DNA from: Sphingobacteriaceae bacterium UBA6709
GTDB taxonomy: Bacteria; Bacteroidota; Bacteroidia; Sphingobacteriales; Sphingobacteriaceae
DNA: 56,859 nt
Reading direction: 5' to 3'
Assembly: GCA_002454425.1 (NCBI GenBank)
Contig: DKIV01000002.1
Location: 1-56,859 of the forward strand
The notes beneath the pieces are model-generated. The model had not been told where the DNA came from. It saw only the letters and a list, made by a program, of their open reading frames with translations, and made no database searches. This document shows, one piece after another, positions 34,384 to 43,755 of the stretch. The position numbers were made by a program, and so were the translations under genes. The first letter of the stretch is position 1. Each line of letters begins with the position of its first letter.

Positions 34384-37300
34384 ATGCAAAAGTCTACCAT
34401 AAAGAATCTCAGAGTCGGCTATGGGATTTCTCTGTTTATTCTCATCGTTAGTTCTGTCGCTTCCTTCGTAAGCATTAAGCACCTTCTTAAAAGTGCCGGA
34501 CAGGTACAACGTTCCACTGAGTTCATGCTGGAACTGGAAAATGTTCTCTCCATTCTTAAAGACGCGGAAACCGGACAACGCGGATTTCTGATTACGGGGA
34601 ACCAACAGTTCCTTGCACCATATAATGGCGCCTACGAAAAAGCAATGACCTCTTTGGATCATGTAGCGGATTATTCAGAAAAAGATGTCATCCAAAAAGA
34701 AAATGCGCAGAAGCTAAAAACCATCATCGAGACCAGACTCAAGCGACTTAGCGAATTACTCGTTAATAAAAGGATGTCTGCAAAGATAGAGACCCAGGAT
34801 CTTATACTCGGAAAAGATTATATGGATGAAGCTCGACGTCTTGTGAAGAGAATGGAAGATCGCGAAAAAGGAATTCTCAGCGGCAAGGCTTCCACGATGA
34901 ATGAGTTTTCATTATATACTCCCATACTAATCATCATTGCCGCGATATTATCCATTATTATTACCATCATCTCCTATTTAAGGGCTCGCAAAGATTTCGA
35001 TCAACGTTTCCGCCTCTATGGCGAACTGGAGAAAAAAGATCTTGAGATCACCCGCCGTATAGATATTATCGAAGACATCGCGGGAAAAATCTCTAATGGC
35101 GACTTCTCCGCGCGCGTGGAGGTACTCGATGAAAATGACAATATCGGCAGCCTCGCGCGTTCACTAAACACCATGGCTGCTTCGCTGGACGGTTCTTTTA
35201 CAAAGCTATCAGATAAAGAATGGCTTCAGACTGGTCTGACTGACCTCAACGACCGGATGATCGGCATCATGGATTTAGATGCCCTCTGCGACAATGTGCT
35301 CAACTTCCTCGTTTCATATACTCACTCGCAGTGCGGGGCTCTTTATCTTTTGGGCGAACGTGATGAACTGGTGATGAGAAGCAGTCACGCTCTCGCCGCG
35401 GAAAATAGAAAACCACAGCTTGCCCTAGGTGAAGGCCTAGCAGGACAAAGCGCCGTTGAAAGACGTCTGCTTAGTGTCTCAGGTATTGAGGGGGCCGAAC
35501 TATCTATCGGATTTTCAGGTGGAAATATTGTGCCTAAATTCATTGTCGCGTTTCCAATAATTTTTGAAAGTCGTGTCCGCGGCATCATCGAATTGGGATC
35601 TATGGAAAGCTACACAGAGCTCGATATCGAATACTTTAATGCTGTTACTCATAATGTTGGCATTTCCATAAATACCGCACAAAACAGAACGCGACTGCAA
35701 GAACTTCTCGAAGAAACCCAAGCTCAAACAGAAGAGTTGCAAACTCAACACAGCGAATTGGAAAATCTGAATACGGAACTTGAAGCTCAGGCTCACAAGT
35801 TGCAGGCTTCAGAGGAGGAGCTGAAAGTGCAGCAAGAGGAACTTCTTCAGGCAAATCAGGAACTCGAAGAGCGCAGCAAATCTCTTGAAGAAAAAAATCA
35901 ACTTATACTGGAAAGGAATCTCGACATACAGCAAAAAGCTGAACAGCTTGAGCTAAGTACTCGGTACAAGTCCGAATTCCTTGCTAATATGTCTCATGAG
36001 CTTAGAACACCGCTTAATTCCATCCTGCTGCTGTCCCGCCTTTTAGCGGAAAACAATGAGGAAAATCTCAATCTTGAACAGGTCGAGTACGCTAATGTGA
36101 TACAGAGTTCAGGGAATGGTCTTCTGGCATTGATAGACGAAATTCTTGATCTCTCCAAAATCGAGTCAGGAAAGATGGAGTTAGAGTTCTCGGAGATCGC
36201 TACGGATGAGCTCCTTTCGGGACTGAGAGCGCTGTTTTATCCGATAGCGCGCGAGAAGAACCTCGACTTCAAAACAGAACTCGACAGCACTGCCCCACGG
36301 ATGGTCAAAACTGATCGTATGCGTCTGGAGCAAATCATAAAAAACCTCATCTCTAACGCTCTCAAGTTTACCGCTAAGGGCTCTGTAAGTTTCCTTATTC
36401 GCCAGGACAACCGTATTGCAAATAACGTGCAGTTCGTCGTTATCGATACTGGCATAGGTATCGCGAAGGAGAAGCAGCGACATATCTTCGAAGCTTTCCA
36501 ACAGGAAGATGGCTCCACAAGAAGAAAGTACGGAGGTACAGGACTTGGTCTCAGCATCAGCAGAGAGCTGGCACGTCTTCTTGGAGGAGAGATAACGCTC
36601 AACAGCGAGCAAGGCAACGGCAGTGAATTTATTGTCAGCATTCCTCTTGATCCCGCATTCAGGATCAACATCCCGGATCCGCTGATACCTGCTGCTGTAG
36701 TAGAAACGCCTTTAGTGATAGCTCAGGCTAACGAGGAGAAAGAATCTACACACTTCCGCGCAACGACAATCCCTCAGGAGATTGCCGACGACAGAGACAA
36801 CATCACTCCAGAGGATAAAACGATCCTCATCATTGAAGATGATACCTATTTCGCCAAGGCTTTGCTTGACTACACCCACAAACAGCAATATAAAGGGCTG
36901 GTAGCCGTGCGGGGCGACCTGGGAATTGAGATGGCTATCCAATATAAGCCATTAGCCATATTATTGGATATTCAACTGCCTGTAAAAGACGGATGGGAAG
37001 TTATGGATGAACTGAAAAGTAATCCGCAGACCCGGCATATTCCAGTGCACATCATGTCGTCTATGGAAGTTAAGCGTGAAAGCCTTCGCGTGGGAGCCAT
37101 TGATTTTATAAATAAGCCTATAGCATTGGAAAAAATGGGTAGCATGTTCAGCCGCATAGAACTCGCATTAACTCACCCCTCCCAAAAAGTGCTCATCATC
37201 GAAGAGAATTCCAAACATGCGCAAGCACTGGCATTCTATCTTGAAAACGCATCCATAAATGCTGAAATCAAAGAATCTGTTGATGAAGGAGTACAAGCGT

Positions 37301-37998
37301 TGATGCAGGAAGATATCAACTGTGTCATTCTTGATATGGGAATTCCTGACAATTCAGCGTACGATACGCTTGAGATGGTAAAGAAGACCCCGGGCCTGGA
37401 AAATCTCCCAATAATCATCTTCACGGGCAAAAACCTGTCTAAGGCTGAAGAGAGCAAGATTAAGCAGTATGCAGACTCGATCGTCATGAAGACCGCCCAT
37501 TCCTATAAAAGAATTCTGGACGAGGTTGCTTTGTTCCTCCACCTTGTCGAAGAAAATAAAAGTACCGATAAAACCGTCGATAAAGTAAGAAAAGCCGGTA
37601 TCCTGAATGAAGTGCTTAAAGACAAAACGGTGCTTATCGCAGATGACGACGTGCGCAACATCTTCTCTCTTACAAAAGCGCTGGAGCAACTGAAGATGAA
37701 GGTACTTTCCGCCACTGACGGACGCGAGGCATTGCGTGTGCTTGAAGAAAACCCGAACGTTGATGTTGTGCTCATGGACATGATGATGCCGGAGCTTGAC
37801 GGCTACGAAACAACTTCCCTCATTCGTAAAGACATCAAGTTCAGAGATCTCCCAATCCTCGCTGTTACAGCAAAAGCTATGATTGGCGACCGGGAAAAAT
37901 GTATAAGAGCAGGAGCTTCTGATTATATTTCCAAACCGGTAGATATAGATCAGCTGATCTCACTCCTCCGTGTCTGGTTATATGATAAATCCTATTAA
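34384..37998 (+). CDS. CHASE3-HAMP-GAF hybrid histidine kinase with three receivers
   Basis: A 1204-residue membrane-bound hybrid kinase. TM1 (YGISLFILIVSSVASFVSIKHL), CHASE3 domain with the hallmark AETGQRGFLITG, TM2 (LYTPILIIIAAILSIIITI), HAMP, GAF (about 310-440), a coiled coil rich in Glu/Gln (about 450-525), HisKA (H538 in NMSHELRTPLNSI), HATPase, then receivers REC1 (D862), REC2 (D984) and REC3 (D1132). REC2 has EE rather than DD at the acidic pair and KT for KP, so may be regulatory. The ATG at 34384 is preferred; the upstream TTG at 34342 lacks support. A hairpin separates it from the next gene. Confidence 0.9.
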   Translation: MQKSTIKNLRVGYGISLFILIVSSVASFVSIKHLLKSAGQVQRSTEFMLELENVLSILKDAETGQRGFLITGNQQFLAPYNGAYEKAMTSLDHVADYSEKDVIQKENAQKLKTIIETRLKRLSELLVNKRMSAKIETQDLILGKDYMDEARRLVKRMEDREKGILSGKASTMNEFSLYTPILIIIAAILSIIITIISYLRARKDFDQRFRLYGELEKKDLEITRRIDIIEDIAGKISNGDFSARVEVLDENDNIGSLARSLNTMAASLDGSFTKLSDKEWLQTGLTDLNDRMIGIMDLDALCDNVLNFLVSYTHSQCGALYLLGERDELVMRSSHALAAENRKPQLALGEGLAGQSAVERRLLSVSGIEGAELSIGFSGGNIVPKFIVAFPIIFESRVRGIIELGSMESYTELDIEYFNAVTHNVGISINTAQNRTRLQELLEETQAQTEELQTQHSELENLNTELEAQAHKLQASEEELKVQQEELLQANQELEERSKSLEEKNQLILERNLDIQQKAEQLELSTRYKSEFLANMSHELRTPLNSILLLSRLLAENNEENLNLEQVEYANVIQSSGNGLLALIDEILDLSKIESGKMELEFSEIATDELLSGLRALFYPIAREKNLDFKTELDSTAPRMVKTDRMRLEQIIKNLISNALKFTAKGSVSFLIRQDNRIANNVQFVVIDTGIGIAKEKQRHIFEAFQQEDGSTRRKYGGTGLGLSISRELARLLGGEITLNSEQGNGSEFIVSIPLDPAFRINIPDPLIPAAVVETPLVIAQANEEKESTHFRATTIPQEIADDRDNITPEDKTILIIEDDTYFAKALLDYTHKQQYKGLVAVRGDLGIEMAIQYKPLAILLDIQLPVKDGWEVMDELKSNPQTRHIPVHIMSSMEVKRESLRVGAIDFINKPIALEKMGSMFSRIELALTHPSQKVLIIEENSKHAQALAFYLENASINAEIKESVDEGVQALMQEDINCVILDMGIPDNSAYDTLEMVKKTPGLENLPIIIFTGKNLSKAEESKIKQYADSIVMKTAHSYKRILDEVALFLHLVEENKSTDKTVDKVRKAGILNEVLKDKTVLIADDDVRNIFSLTKALEQLKMKVLSATDGREALRVLEENPNVDVVLMDMMMPELDGYETTSLIRKDIKFRDLPILAVTAKAMIGDREKCIRAGASDYISKPVDIDQLISLLRVWLYDKSY

Positions 37999-38006
37999 TA
38001 TTCAGC

Positions 38007-38058
38007 ACAGACAGCGAACGTACGACCTTGTATCACAAACAGTACATTCGCTGTCTGT
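38007..38058 (+). other. Strong hairpin between hybrid kinase and receiver gene
   Basis: ACAGACAGCGAA (38007-38018) pairs perfectly with 38047-38058, and GTAC/GTAC pair just inside. The following sequence is only moderately T-rich (CTGACTTTACATTT). It may be a partial terminator setting expression of the receiver-CheR-CheB genes relative to the kinases, or a processing site. Confidence 0.5.
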
Positions 38059-38110
38059 CTGACTTTACATTTCCCATAAATCCCTGAATCAAATTTCATC
38101 ACAATAACGA

Positions 38111-38491
38111 ATGGACAAAAAAATATTAATCGTAGACGATGAGCCTAAAAATATATTCGCCTTAATGGCAGTACTGAGGGCTAAGAAGTTCAGCTGTATC
38201 ACGGCTTCCTCCGCGGAAGAGGGAATAAAACTATTGCACAGCGACAAAGAAATTGGCATAGTTCTTATGGATATGATGATGCCCGATATGGACGGATACC
38301 AAGCAATTGCGGCGATCAGAAACGACGACTCCCTTAAGCAAATTCCGATCATCTCGGTAACAGCGCAAGCCATGGTTGGTGATCGCGAAAAATGTATAAG
38401 CGCGGGCGCCAATGCTTACATTAGTAAGCCTATAAATGTCGATGCTCTTATTGAGCTGCTAAATGATTATCTAAGTACTACTTCTAACTGA
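38111..38491 (+). CDS. Single-domain response regulator
   Basis: A stand-alone receiver of 126 residues with DD pair (D9, D10), phosphoacceptor D54 in VLMDMMMPDMDG, conserved T/S and Lys in ISVTAQAM and YISKPINVD. It carries no output domain, so it probably relays phosphate or binds a partner, like CheY. Its last base overlaps the first base of the cheR ATG, so it is translated together with the methyltransferase. Confidence 0.9.
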   Translation: MDKKILIVDDEPKNIFALMAVLRAKKFSCITASSAEEGIKLLHSDKEIGIVLMDMMMPDMDGYQAIAAIRNDDSLKQIPIISVTAQAMVGDREKCISAGANAYISKPINVDALIELLNDYLSTTSN

Positions 38492-39312
38492 TGGAACAAA
38501 AAATACTCCAGGATGACGATATTGAAACCCTTCTAACAGACGTTTTTGAACTGTATGGTTATGACTTTACCGATTATTCCCGGGCATCTATAAGACGACG
38601 TGTTAACAGGCTGTTTATCCTCGACAGATTTTTAAGTTTTGCGGAGTTTCGTTATCGCCTGCGTTCAGACAGCTCCTACCTCCGCCGCTTCATTGAACAG
38701 GTCACGGTAAACGTTACGGAGATGTTTCGCGACCCCCTATTCTATAAAACCTTACGCGAGGAGATCCTGCCCACATTGGGAACTTATCCCTTCATCAGAA
38801 TCTGGCATGCCGGTTGCTCCACGGGTGAAGAGGTATACTCCATGGCAATTCTTCTCAAAGAGCTGGGCCTTTATGAGAAATCCCTCCTCTACGCTACCGA
38901 CATCAATCCCGAGGTGCTCGAGAAGGCTAAAAAGGGAATTTTCCCATTGTTACACATGAAGCAATATTCTGAGAATTATATAGCCTCGGGAGGCACCCGC
39001 GAATTTTCATCGTATTACGCTGCAAATTATGATAAAGTAATTTTCAACGCCGATTTACGCAAAAAGATGATCTTCTCAACGCATAATCTGGTATCAGACG
39101 GATCGTTTAATGAGTTCCAACTTATTCTATGCCGAAATGTGTTGATATACTTCGATAGAAACCTCCAAAGTCGCGTGTTCGATCTCTTTAGTGAAAGCCT
39201 TGATTCTCTTGGATTTCTGGCATTGGGATCAAAAGAAACGATACGCTTCTCGAATATAAATCCGCTGTTTAAACAGGTCAACAAGGAGAAAATATGGAGA
39301 AAGACAGCCTAG
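38491..39312 (+). CDS. cheR: CheR-type protein-glutamate methyltransferase
   Basis: SAM-dependent O-methyltransferase of 273 residues, the family that methylates glutamates of chemoreceptors. N-terminal helical CheR_N domain, then SAM site HAGCSTGEEVYSMAI, acidic ribose-binding ATDINPEVLEKAKKGIF, and ILCRNVLIYF. No tetratricopeptide or receptor-binding tail. No chemoreceptor or flagellar gene is in the window, so its substrate is unknown; the neighbour kinase has a Glu/Gln-rich coiled coil. The 3' end overlaps cheB by 19 nt. Confidence 0.9.
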   Translation: MEQKILQDDDIETLLTDVFELYGYDFTDYSRASIRRRVNRLFILDRFLSFAEFRYRLRSDSSYLRRFIEQVTVNVTEMFRDPLFYKTLREEILPTLGTYPFIRIWHAGCSTGEEVYSMAILLKELGLYEKSLLYATDINPEVLEKAKKGIFPLLHMKQYSENYIASGGTREFSSYYAANYDKVIFNADLRKKMIFSTHNLVSDGSFNEFQLILCRNVLIYFDRNLQSRVFDLFSESLDSLGFLALGSKETIRFSNINPLFKQVNKEKIWRKTA

Positions 39313-39875
39313 ACAAGGATATACAACTGCTCGTTATTGGAGGCTCTGCCGGTAGTCTGGATGTTATACTTAAAACACTTCCCGGCTTAGACACGCGTCT
39401 GCCTTTCGCCATCCTTATTGTCCTTCATCGAAAGAGCTCCTTCGAGTCGATTCTAAGCGATCTGTTTGCGCAACGTACTTCGCTGAAGGTACAGGAAGCT
39501 GAGGAAAAGGAATTGCTCAAACCTGGTAACATCTATATTGCGCCGGCGGATTATCATGTCCTTATTGAACGTGATAAAACCTTATCCCTTGATTTCTCTG
39601 AAAAAATTCATTACTCGCGACCTTCCATTGACGTAGCTTTCGAAAGTGCCGCGGATGTGTACGGTAGCGCTGCCGCGGGACTACTGCTCTCAGGAGCCAA
39701 CGCTGACGGCGCTGAAGGGCTGAAGATCCTACGTCAACGTGGCGGCATCACCGCCGTGCAGGATCCCGCAACTGCCGAGATAGATTTCATGCCGCGCCAG
39801 GCGCTGGCAATACATGCCGCGGAGTATGTTATTCAGGCGGATCAGATAGCCCGCTATATTAACGAGCTATTCTGA
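39294..39875 (+). CDS. cheB: CheB-type methylesterase without receiver domain
   Basis: Protein-glutamate methylesterase catalytic domain of 193 residues, which reverses CheR methylation. Catalytic triad candidates: Ser in VIGGSAGSLD, His in IVLHRKSS, Asp in GANADGAEG. The usual N-terminal receiver is missing, so activity could not be set by direct phosphorylation; the separate single-domain receiver two genes upstream might substitute. Overlaps cheR by 19 nt, which implies coupling. Converges with lysA at 39907. Confidence 0.9.
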   Translation: MEKDSLDKDIQLLVIGGSAGSLDVILKTLPGLDTRLPFAILIVLHRKSSFESILSDLFAQRTSLKVQEAEEKELLKPGNIYIAPADYHVLIERDKTLSLDFSEKIHYSRPSIDVAFESAADVYGSAAAGLLLSGANADGAEGLKILRQRGGITAVQDPATAEIDFMPRQALAIHAAEYVIQADQIARYINELF

Positions 39876-39906
39876 GCCTTTCCCAGGTTTCTTACAAGCC
39901 TCCTGA

Positions 39907-41061
39907 TCAATCGTTATATACCGACTTGATCGTCTCCCGCAGGTTATAATGGCTTGCCATCACTTCCCCGTAAGCTCCCGCTGTTCTAATTGCTATAAGG
40001 TCACCTCGCTTAGACTCCGGAAGTACTACTTCCTTGCCAAAGCAATCTGTTGATTCACAAATAGGACCAACAACATCATATTTTAAGGTATCTGTCTGGT
40101 TTTCCGCGGTGATATTCTCAATCTTGTGGTACGCTTGATATAAGGCTGGACGCATAAGCTCCGTCATTCCGGCATCCAGAACAAGGAAGTTTTTCTTGAT
40201 CCCTTTTTTCACATATAGAACCTTACTTATCAAAGCTCCGCATTGTGCAACCAGGGCTCTTCCCAGTTCAAAATGCACCTCCTGGTTAGGTTTCCTTTCC
40301 AGAAATTGGTCAAATACTGAGAAATAACTATCGAAATCTACAATGCTGTTCGTGTCAGGATCATAGTAGTCAACTCCCAATCCTCCTCCGACATTCAAAA
40401 CACGGAGATTAAAACCCCGCTCCTCAAACCACGAACTGATTTCGTTTACCTTCACACATAAACTCTTGAACACATTCATATCCGTAATCTGCGATCCTAC
40501 ATGGAAATGAATGCCTTCCAGCCATAAATTCGGTGACTTGCTCAACAATTCTGCGCAGGCCGGCAGCTCCCATTGATTTATTCCAAACTTATTCTCAGCA
40601 AGTCCTGTCGTGATATTATGATGTGTATGCGCATCCACATTCGGATTGACGCGTAATGCTACGTGCGCTTTTTTTCCTACGCTTGCGGCAAGTTCCGACA
40701 ATACCTCAAGCTCCTGCAGCGATTCCGCGTTAAAGCAAAAAATACCATAATTTAAGGCCTCCAGAATTTCCTTATCCGATTTGCCCACACCGGCAAATAC
40801 CACCTTTTCAGGCGAGAACCCTAGCTCTATAGCCTTGCTAACCTCATTCCCACTGACACAATCGGCCCCAAAGCCAGCGTCACGGATCATTCCGAGAATG
40901 CGATCATTAAAATTTGCCTTCAACGCGTAGTGAACGTGAAAACCATATTTCCGGGACGCTGAAGCACAGGCATTCAACGTTTCTGCCAACAGCGGTAAAT
41001 CGTAATAGTAATACGGAGTATCGTGCTGCCCAACATTTGTCAGCTTATTTCTAAAAGACAT
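39907..41061 (-). CDS. lysA: Diaminopimelate decarboxylase
   Basis: PLP enzyme of the alanine-racemase fold that decarboxylates meso-diaminopimelate to lysine, the last step of lysine synthesis. The PLP Lys is in VHYALKANFND at about residue 48, the His/Ser segment is HFHVGSQI, and the phosphate-binding glycines are in LNVGGGLGVDY; the catalytic Cys loop is GPICESTDCFG. 384 residues, full length. Just downstream of the aspartokinase gene with the same orientation (140-nt gap), so the two lysine-pathway genes may share a transcript. Confidence 0.93.
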   Translation of the reverse strand: MSFRNKLTNVGQHDTPYYYYDLPLLAETLNACASASRKYGFHVHYALKANFNDRILGMIRDAGFGADCVSGNEVSKAIELGFSPEKVVFAGVGKSDKEILEALNYGIFCFNAESLQELEVLSELAASVGKKAHVALRVNPNVDAHTHHNITTGLAENKFGINQWELPACAELLSKSPNLWLEGIHFHVGSQITDMNVFKSLCVKVNEISSWFEERGFNLRVLNVGGGLGVDYYDPDTNSIVDFDSYFSVFDQFLERKPNQEVHFELGRALVAQCGALISKVLYVKKGIKKNFLVLDAGMTELMRPALYQAYHKIENITAENQTDTLKYDVVGPICESTDCFGKEVVLPESKRGDLIAIRTAGAYGEVMASHYNLRETIKSVYND

Positions 41062-41201
41062 CTGATCTGATTAATTAATGTAAGAATAGCGCCCCTATGC
41101 CACGGGACATACGGGCAAATACTGCAATTAATATCGCAGTCTGTTGAATGACAGAAATCGCTACCTTGCTCACGGTAATGATTCCTGTCATACTCTATAT
41201 G

Positions 41202-42512
41202 CTAGAAAAGCCTGTCATGAAGACTTCTCAAGGCCTCCGTCTTGTCATCGGTATTAACAAGCAGCGAAATATTATAGTTACTCGCCCCATAGGAAATCAT
41301 CTTAATAGAGATGTGTTTTATGGAGTCGAACACCCTCGCCGCAAAGCCATGCGACTCATAGGCGAAATCACCCACGACACAAATGATCGAACGGTGATCC
41401 TCAACCTCTACGGTACCAAAGTCCTGTAAATCATGAAGTATTTCCTCTAAATAGCTAGTCTCGTCAATAGTTACGGATACAGCTACCTCAGATGTTGTAA
41501 TCATATCGATAGGAGTCTTATAACGTTCGAAAACCTCAAACACCTTGCGCAAAAATCCATATGCCAGCAACATACGGCTCGAATGGATCTTTATCGCTGT
41601 AATACCATCTTTGGCGGCAATAGATTTGATCTTTCCTTTCTCACTATCGTGAGTAATTAATGTACCCGCCGCGGAGGGCTCCATAGTATTGAGCAGACGC
41701 ACTGGAATCTTATATTTCTGGGCAGGAAAAACACTCTGTGGATGCAGGATCTTGGCTCCGAAATAGGCAAGCTCCGCCGCTTCCTCAAAAGATAGCTGAG
41801 CAATCGGCCGCGTTCCTTTAACAATACGTGGATCATTATTGTGCATACCATCAATATCCGTCCAGATCTGAACCTCGTCAGCACGTATCGCCGCACCTAT
41901 AAGGGAGGCCGTGTAATCACTACCTCCGCGGCGCAGATTGTCAATCTCTCCAAAAGAATTCCGACAGATATATCCCTGGGTAATGAATAACGTCTGATCA
42001 GTATTCTTATCCAGCAGCGGCTGCAGATGCGCCCCTATATAATCAATAACAGGCTCATTATCCTCGTCAATCTTCATGAAGTCTAACGCCGGCAGAAGCA
42101 CGGAGTTTATTCCAAGCTCAGCCAGATAATAATGATATAAGGTCGTCGACAACAGTTCCCCCTGAGCAAGAATGATCTTCTCCTCTACCGGCGTAAACAA
42201 GTCGGTAGAGAATGAATTTAAAAGGGTAAAATGATAATTTATAAGGTCTGTACCATTGCTCTTTCCCTGACTTGTGCTAAACAGCTCATCCACAAAAAGC
42301 TTGTACTTATCAAACAATATCTCACACAACTGTTTCGCTTTCTGCTTATCGCCGTTTAAATAAGCGTTTGAAATTTCTACGAGACTGTTTGTCGTTCCTG
42401 ATACTGCAGATAGAACCACAATCTGCTTATCCTCCGGACGAATGATATCCAACAACTTTTTCATTCTTTCCGGACTACCTACTGAGGTTCCCCCAAATTT
42501 TAAGATTTTCAT
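41202..42512 (-). CDS. lysC: Aspartate kinase (monofunctional, with ACT domains)
   Basis: Phosphorylates aspartate in the first step of lysine, threonine and methionine synthesis. 436 residues: the kinase domain starts with ILKFGGTSVGSPERM and contains RGGSDYTASLIGAA, and tandem ACT domains occupy about residues 295-436, expected to give feedback control by lysine or threonine. No fused homoserine dehydrogenase. The strong hairpin at 42543-42561 just upstream probably terminates the pncA transcript, and might also influence lysC. lysA lies downstream. Confidence 0.92.
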   Translation of the reverse strand: MKILKFGGTSVGSPERMKKLLDIIRPEDKQIVVLSAVSGTTNSLVEISNAYLNGDKQKAKQLCEILFDKYKLFVDELFSTSQGKSNGTDLINYHFTLLNSFSTDLFTPVEEKIILAQGELLSTTLYHYYLAELGINSVLLPALDFMKIDEDNEPVIDYIGAHLQPLLDKNTDQTLFITQGYICRNSFGEIDNLRRGGSDYTASLIGAAIRADEVQIWTDIDGMHNNDPRIVKGTRPIAQLSFEEAAELAYFGAKILHPQSVFPAQKYKIPVRLLNTMEPSAAGTLITHDSEKGKIKSIAAKDGITAIKIHSSRMLLAYGFLRKVFEVFERYKTPIDMITTSEVAVSVTIDETSYLEEILHDLQDFGTVEVEDHRSIICVVGDFAYESHGFAARVFDSIKHISIKMISYGASNYNISLLVNTDDKTEALRSLHDRLF

Positions 42513-42542
42513 GTTTTTTATGTACGGCTAAAATATAAACAA

Positions 42543-42561
42543 GGAAACCCCTGGGGTTTCC
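42543..42561 (-). terminator. Perfect 19-nt hairpin between pncA and lysC
   Basis: GGAAACCCC and its complement surround a single T, forming a 9-bp stem. On the minus strand it is followed by T-rich TTGTTTATATTTTAG. It is about 60 nt after the pncA stop and 31 nt before lysC, so it can end the pncA transcript or act as an attenuator for lysC. Confidence 0.65.
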
Positions 42562-42620
42562 ATTCAATTTCTAAAAATAATTAAAAAACTAAATAATTGT
42601 CGATAATAACAAAATAGACA

Positions 42621-43211
42621 TTACAAAACACGCATGCCCCGCAAAACAAGCTGATTCCGGAGTGCCAACCAGCTCTCCTCATCTATTGCACGTACAGCTT
42701 CTTCAATAACGCTAACGTTAAATCCTTCGTTTAAGGCATCTAACAAGGTATAATAAACACAGTAGTCCGCAGCCAGTCCGCACACAACAAGATGATCTAC
42801 ACCACGGCCGTGAAGATATGCGGATAAGCCTGTATCCTTCCGATGTCCATTATCAAAAAAGGCGCTGTAGCTATCAATATCAAGGTCCATCCCCTTCCTG
42901 AAGATCGCTTCGATGGCGACAGAATCTAAGGCCTCTGTCAACTGCGCTCCTCTGCTGCCCGCTACACAATGCTCCGGCCACAAAGTTTGCTCGCCCCCGC
43001 GATGAGATATCGTACTGAAAAGCTCCGCTCCCGGATGAGAGCTCACAAAACTTATATGCCCTGGCGGATGCCAATCCTGCGTGGCACAGACAAGCGGAAA
43101 ATCATGCTGTCTGCGATTAATTTCCTCAATAACCTCGTCCCCGCCGGGAACTGCTAGACGTCCCCCTGGCAAAAAGTCGTATTGCAGATCTACAATCAAC
43201 AAGGCTTCCAT
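42621..43211 (-). CDS. pncA: Nicotinamidase / pyrazinamidase
   Basis: Isochorismatase-fold amidohydrolase converting nicotinamide to nicotinate for NAD salvage. 196 residues. Catalytic Asp in LIVDLQYDFLPGG, metal-binding DWHPPGH (Asp, His, His) around residue 52, a Lys in FRKGMD and the catalytic Cys in CGLAADYCVYYT near residue 140. Directly follows a membrane-anchored hypothetical gene (3-nt gap), so the two are one operon with uncertain logic. Confidence 0.92.
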   Translation of the reverse strand: MEALLIVDLQYDFLPGGRLAVPGGDEVIEEINRRQHDFPLVCATQDWHPPGHISFVSSHPGAELFSTISHRGGEQTLWPEHCVAGSRGAQLTEALDSVAIEAIFRKGMDLDIDSYSAFFDNGHRKDTGLSAYLHGRGVDHLVVCGLAADYCVYYTLLDALNEGFNVSVIEEAVRAIDEESWLALRNQLVLRGMRVL

Positions 43212-43213
43212 AA

Positions 43214-43702
43214 CTATCGTTGCTCGGCTCTGTTGATGGTATTACTTACAGTCTCAATCAGCGTTCTGACAGCATCCTTAAGTTTGGGATTACCGTTAAA
43301 TCCGGCATCAAAATCTACCCGTTTCGTCTTGCGCTCATAAATAAATTCGAGGATATAATGTGGTTGTTTTTTAGTTGTATCAGCACTGCGCATGGTCGAC
43401 GGAAAATCCCACATTCCATATTCAACGGCTTTGCGGTGAAGAAATAAAAGGTCGTCCTTACTAAGTTTCACATGCTTATGCTGCAAGGAATCCCGGTCAT
43501 CAACATATTGATACGCCATTGTTTTGCTATCATAGCGATTTATCAAGCTATCCCCTAAACCATAACGCAAATTTAACGACTTAAACTCAGCGAACTTATA
43601 GGGCGCGTTTTTTACCATTTGACCATAGTAATACACGCAATAAATCATGAAGGGCACAAAAATACTTAATGCCAGGAATATCTTTTTTCCGCGGTCAGAC
43701 AC
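43214..43702 (-). CDS. Hypothetical membrane-anchored protein
   Basis: A 162-residue protein with a single N-terminal membrane helix (FLALSIFVPFMIYCVYYYG, residues about 10-28) and a soluble remainder without a recognised family. The start is GTG at 43702. It overlaps nothing and sits 3 nt before pncA and 53 nt after the symporter on the same strand, so it may be the first gene of the pncA operon or the second of the symporter operon. Confidence 0.7.
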   Translation of the reverse strand: MSDRGKKIFLALSIFVPFMIYCVYYYGQMVKNAPYKFAEFKSLNLRYGLGDSLINRYDSKTMAYQYVDDRDSLQHKHVKLSKDDLLFLHRKAVEYGMWDFPSTMRSADTTKKQPHYILEFIYERKTKRVDFDAGFNGNPKLKDAVRTLIETVSNTINRAEQR

Positions 43703-43755
43703 TGTACGAATTATAAAAATATGTAAAAATAGGGGTTACTTAGTCGCGCAAAATA

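Noticed and set aside
35515..36671. Several long minus-strand frames across the hybrid kinase
   Set aside because: They mirror the kinase in other frames; the plus-strand domain series is unambiguous.
42513..42620. Lysine riboswitch before lysC
   Set aside because: The 108-nt gap is too short for the 170-nt element, and only a single hairpin is seen.
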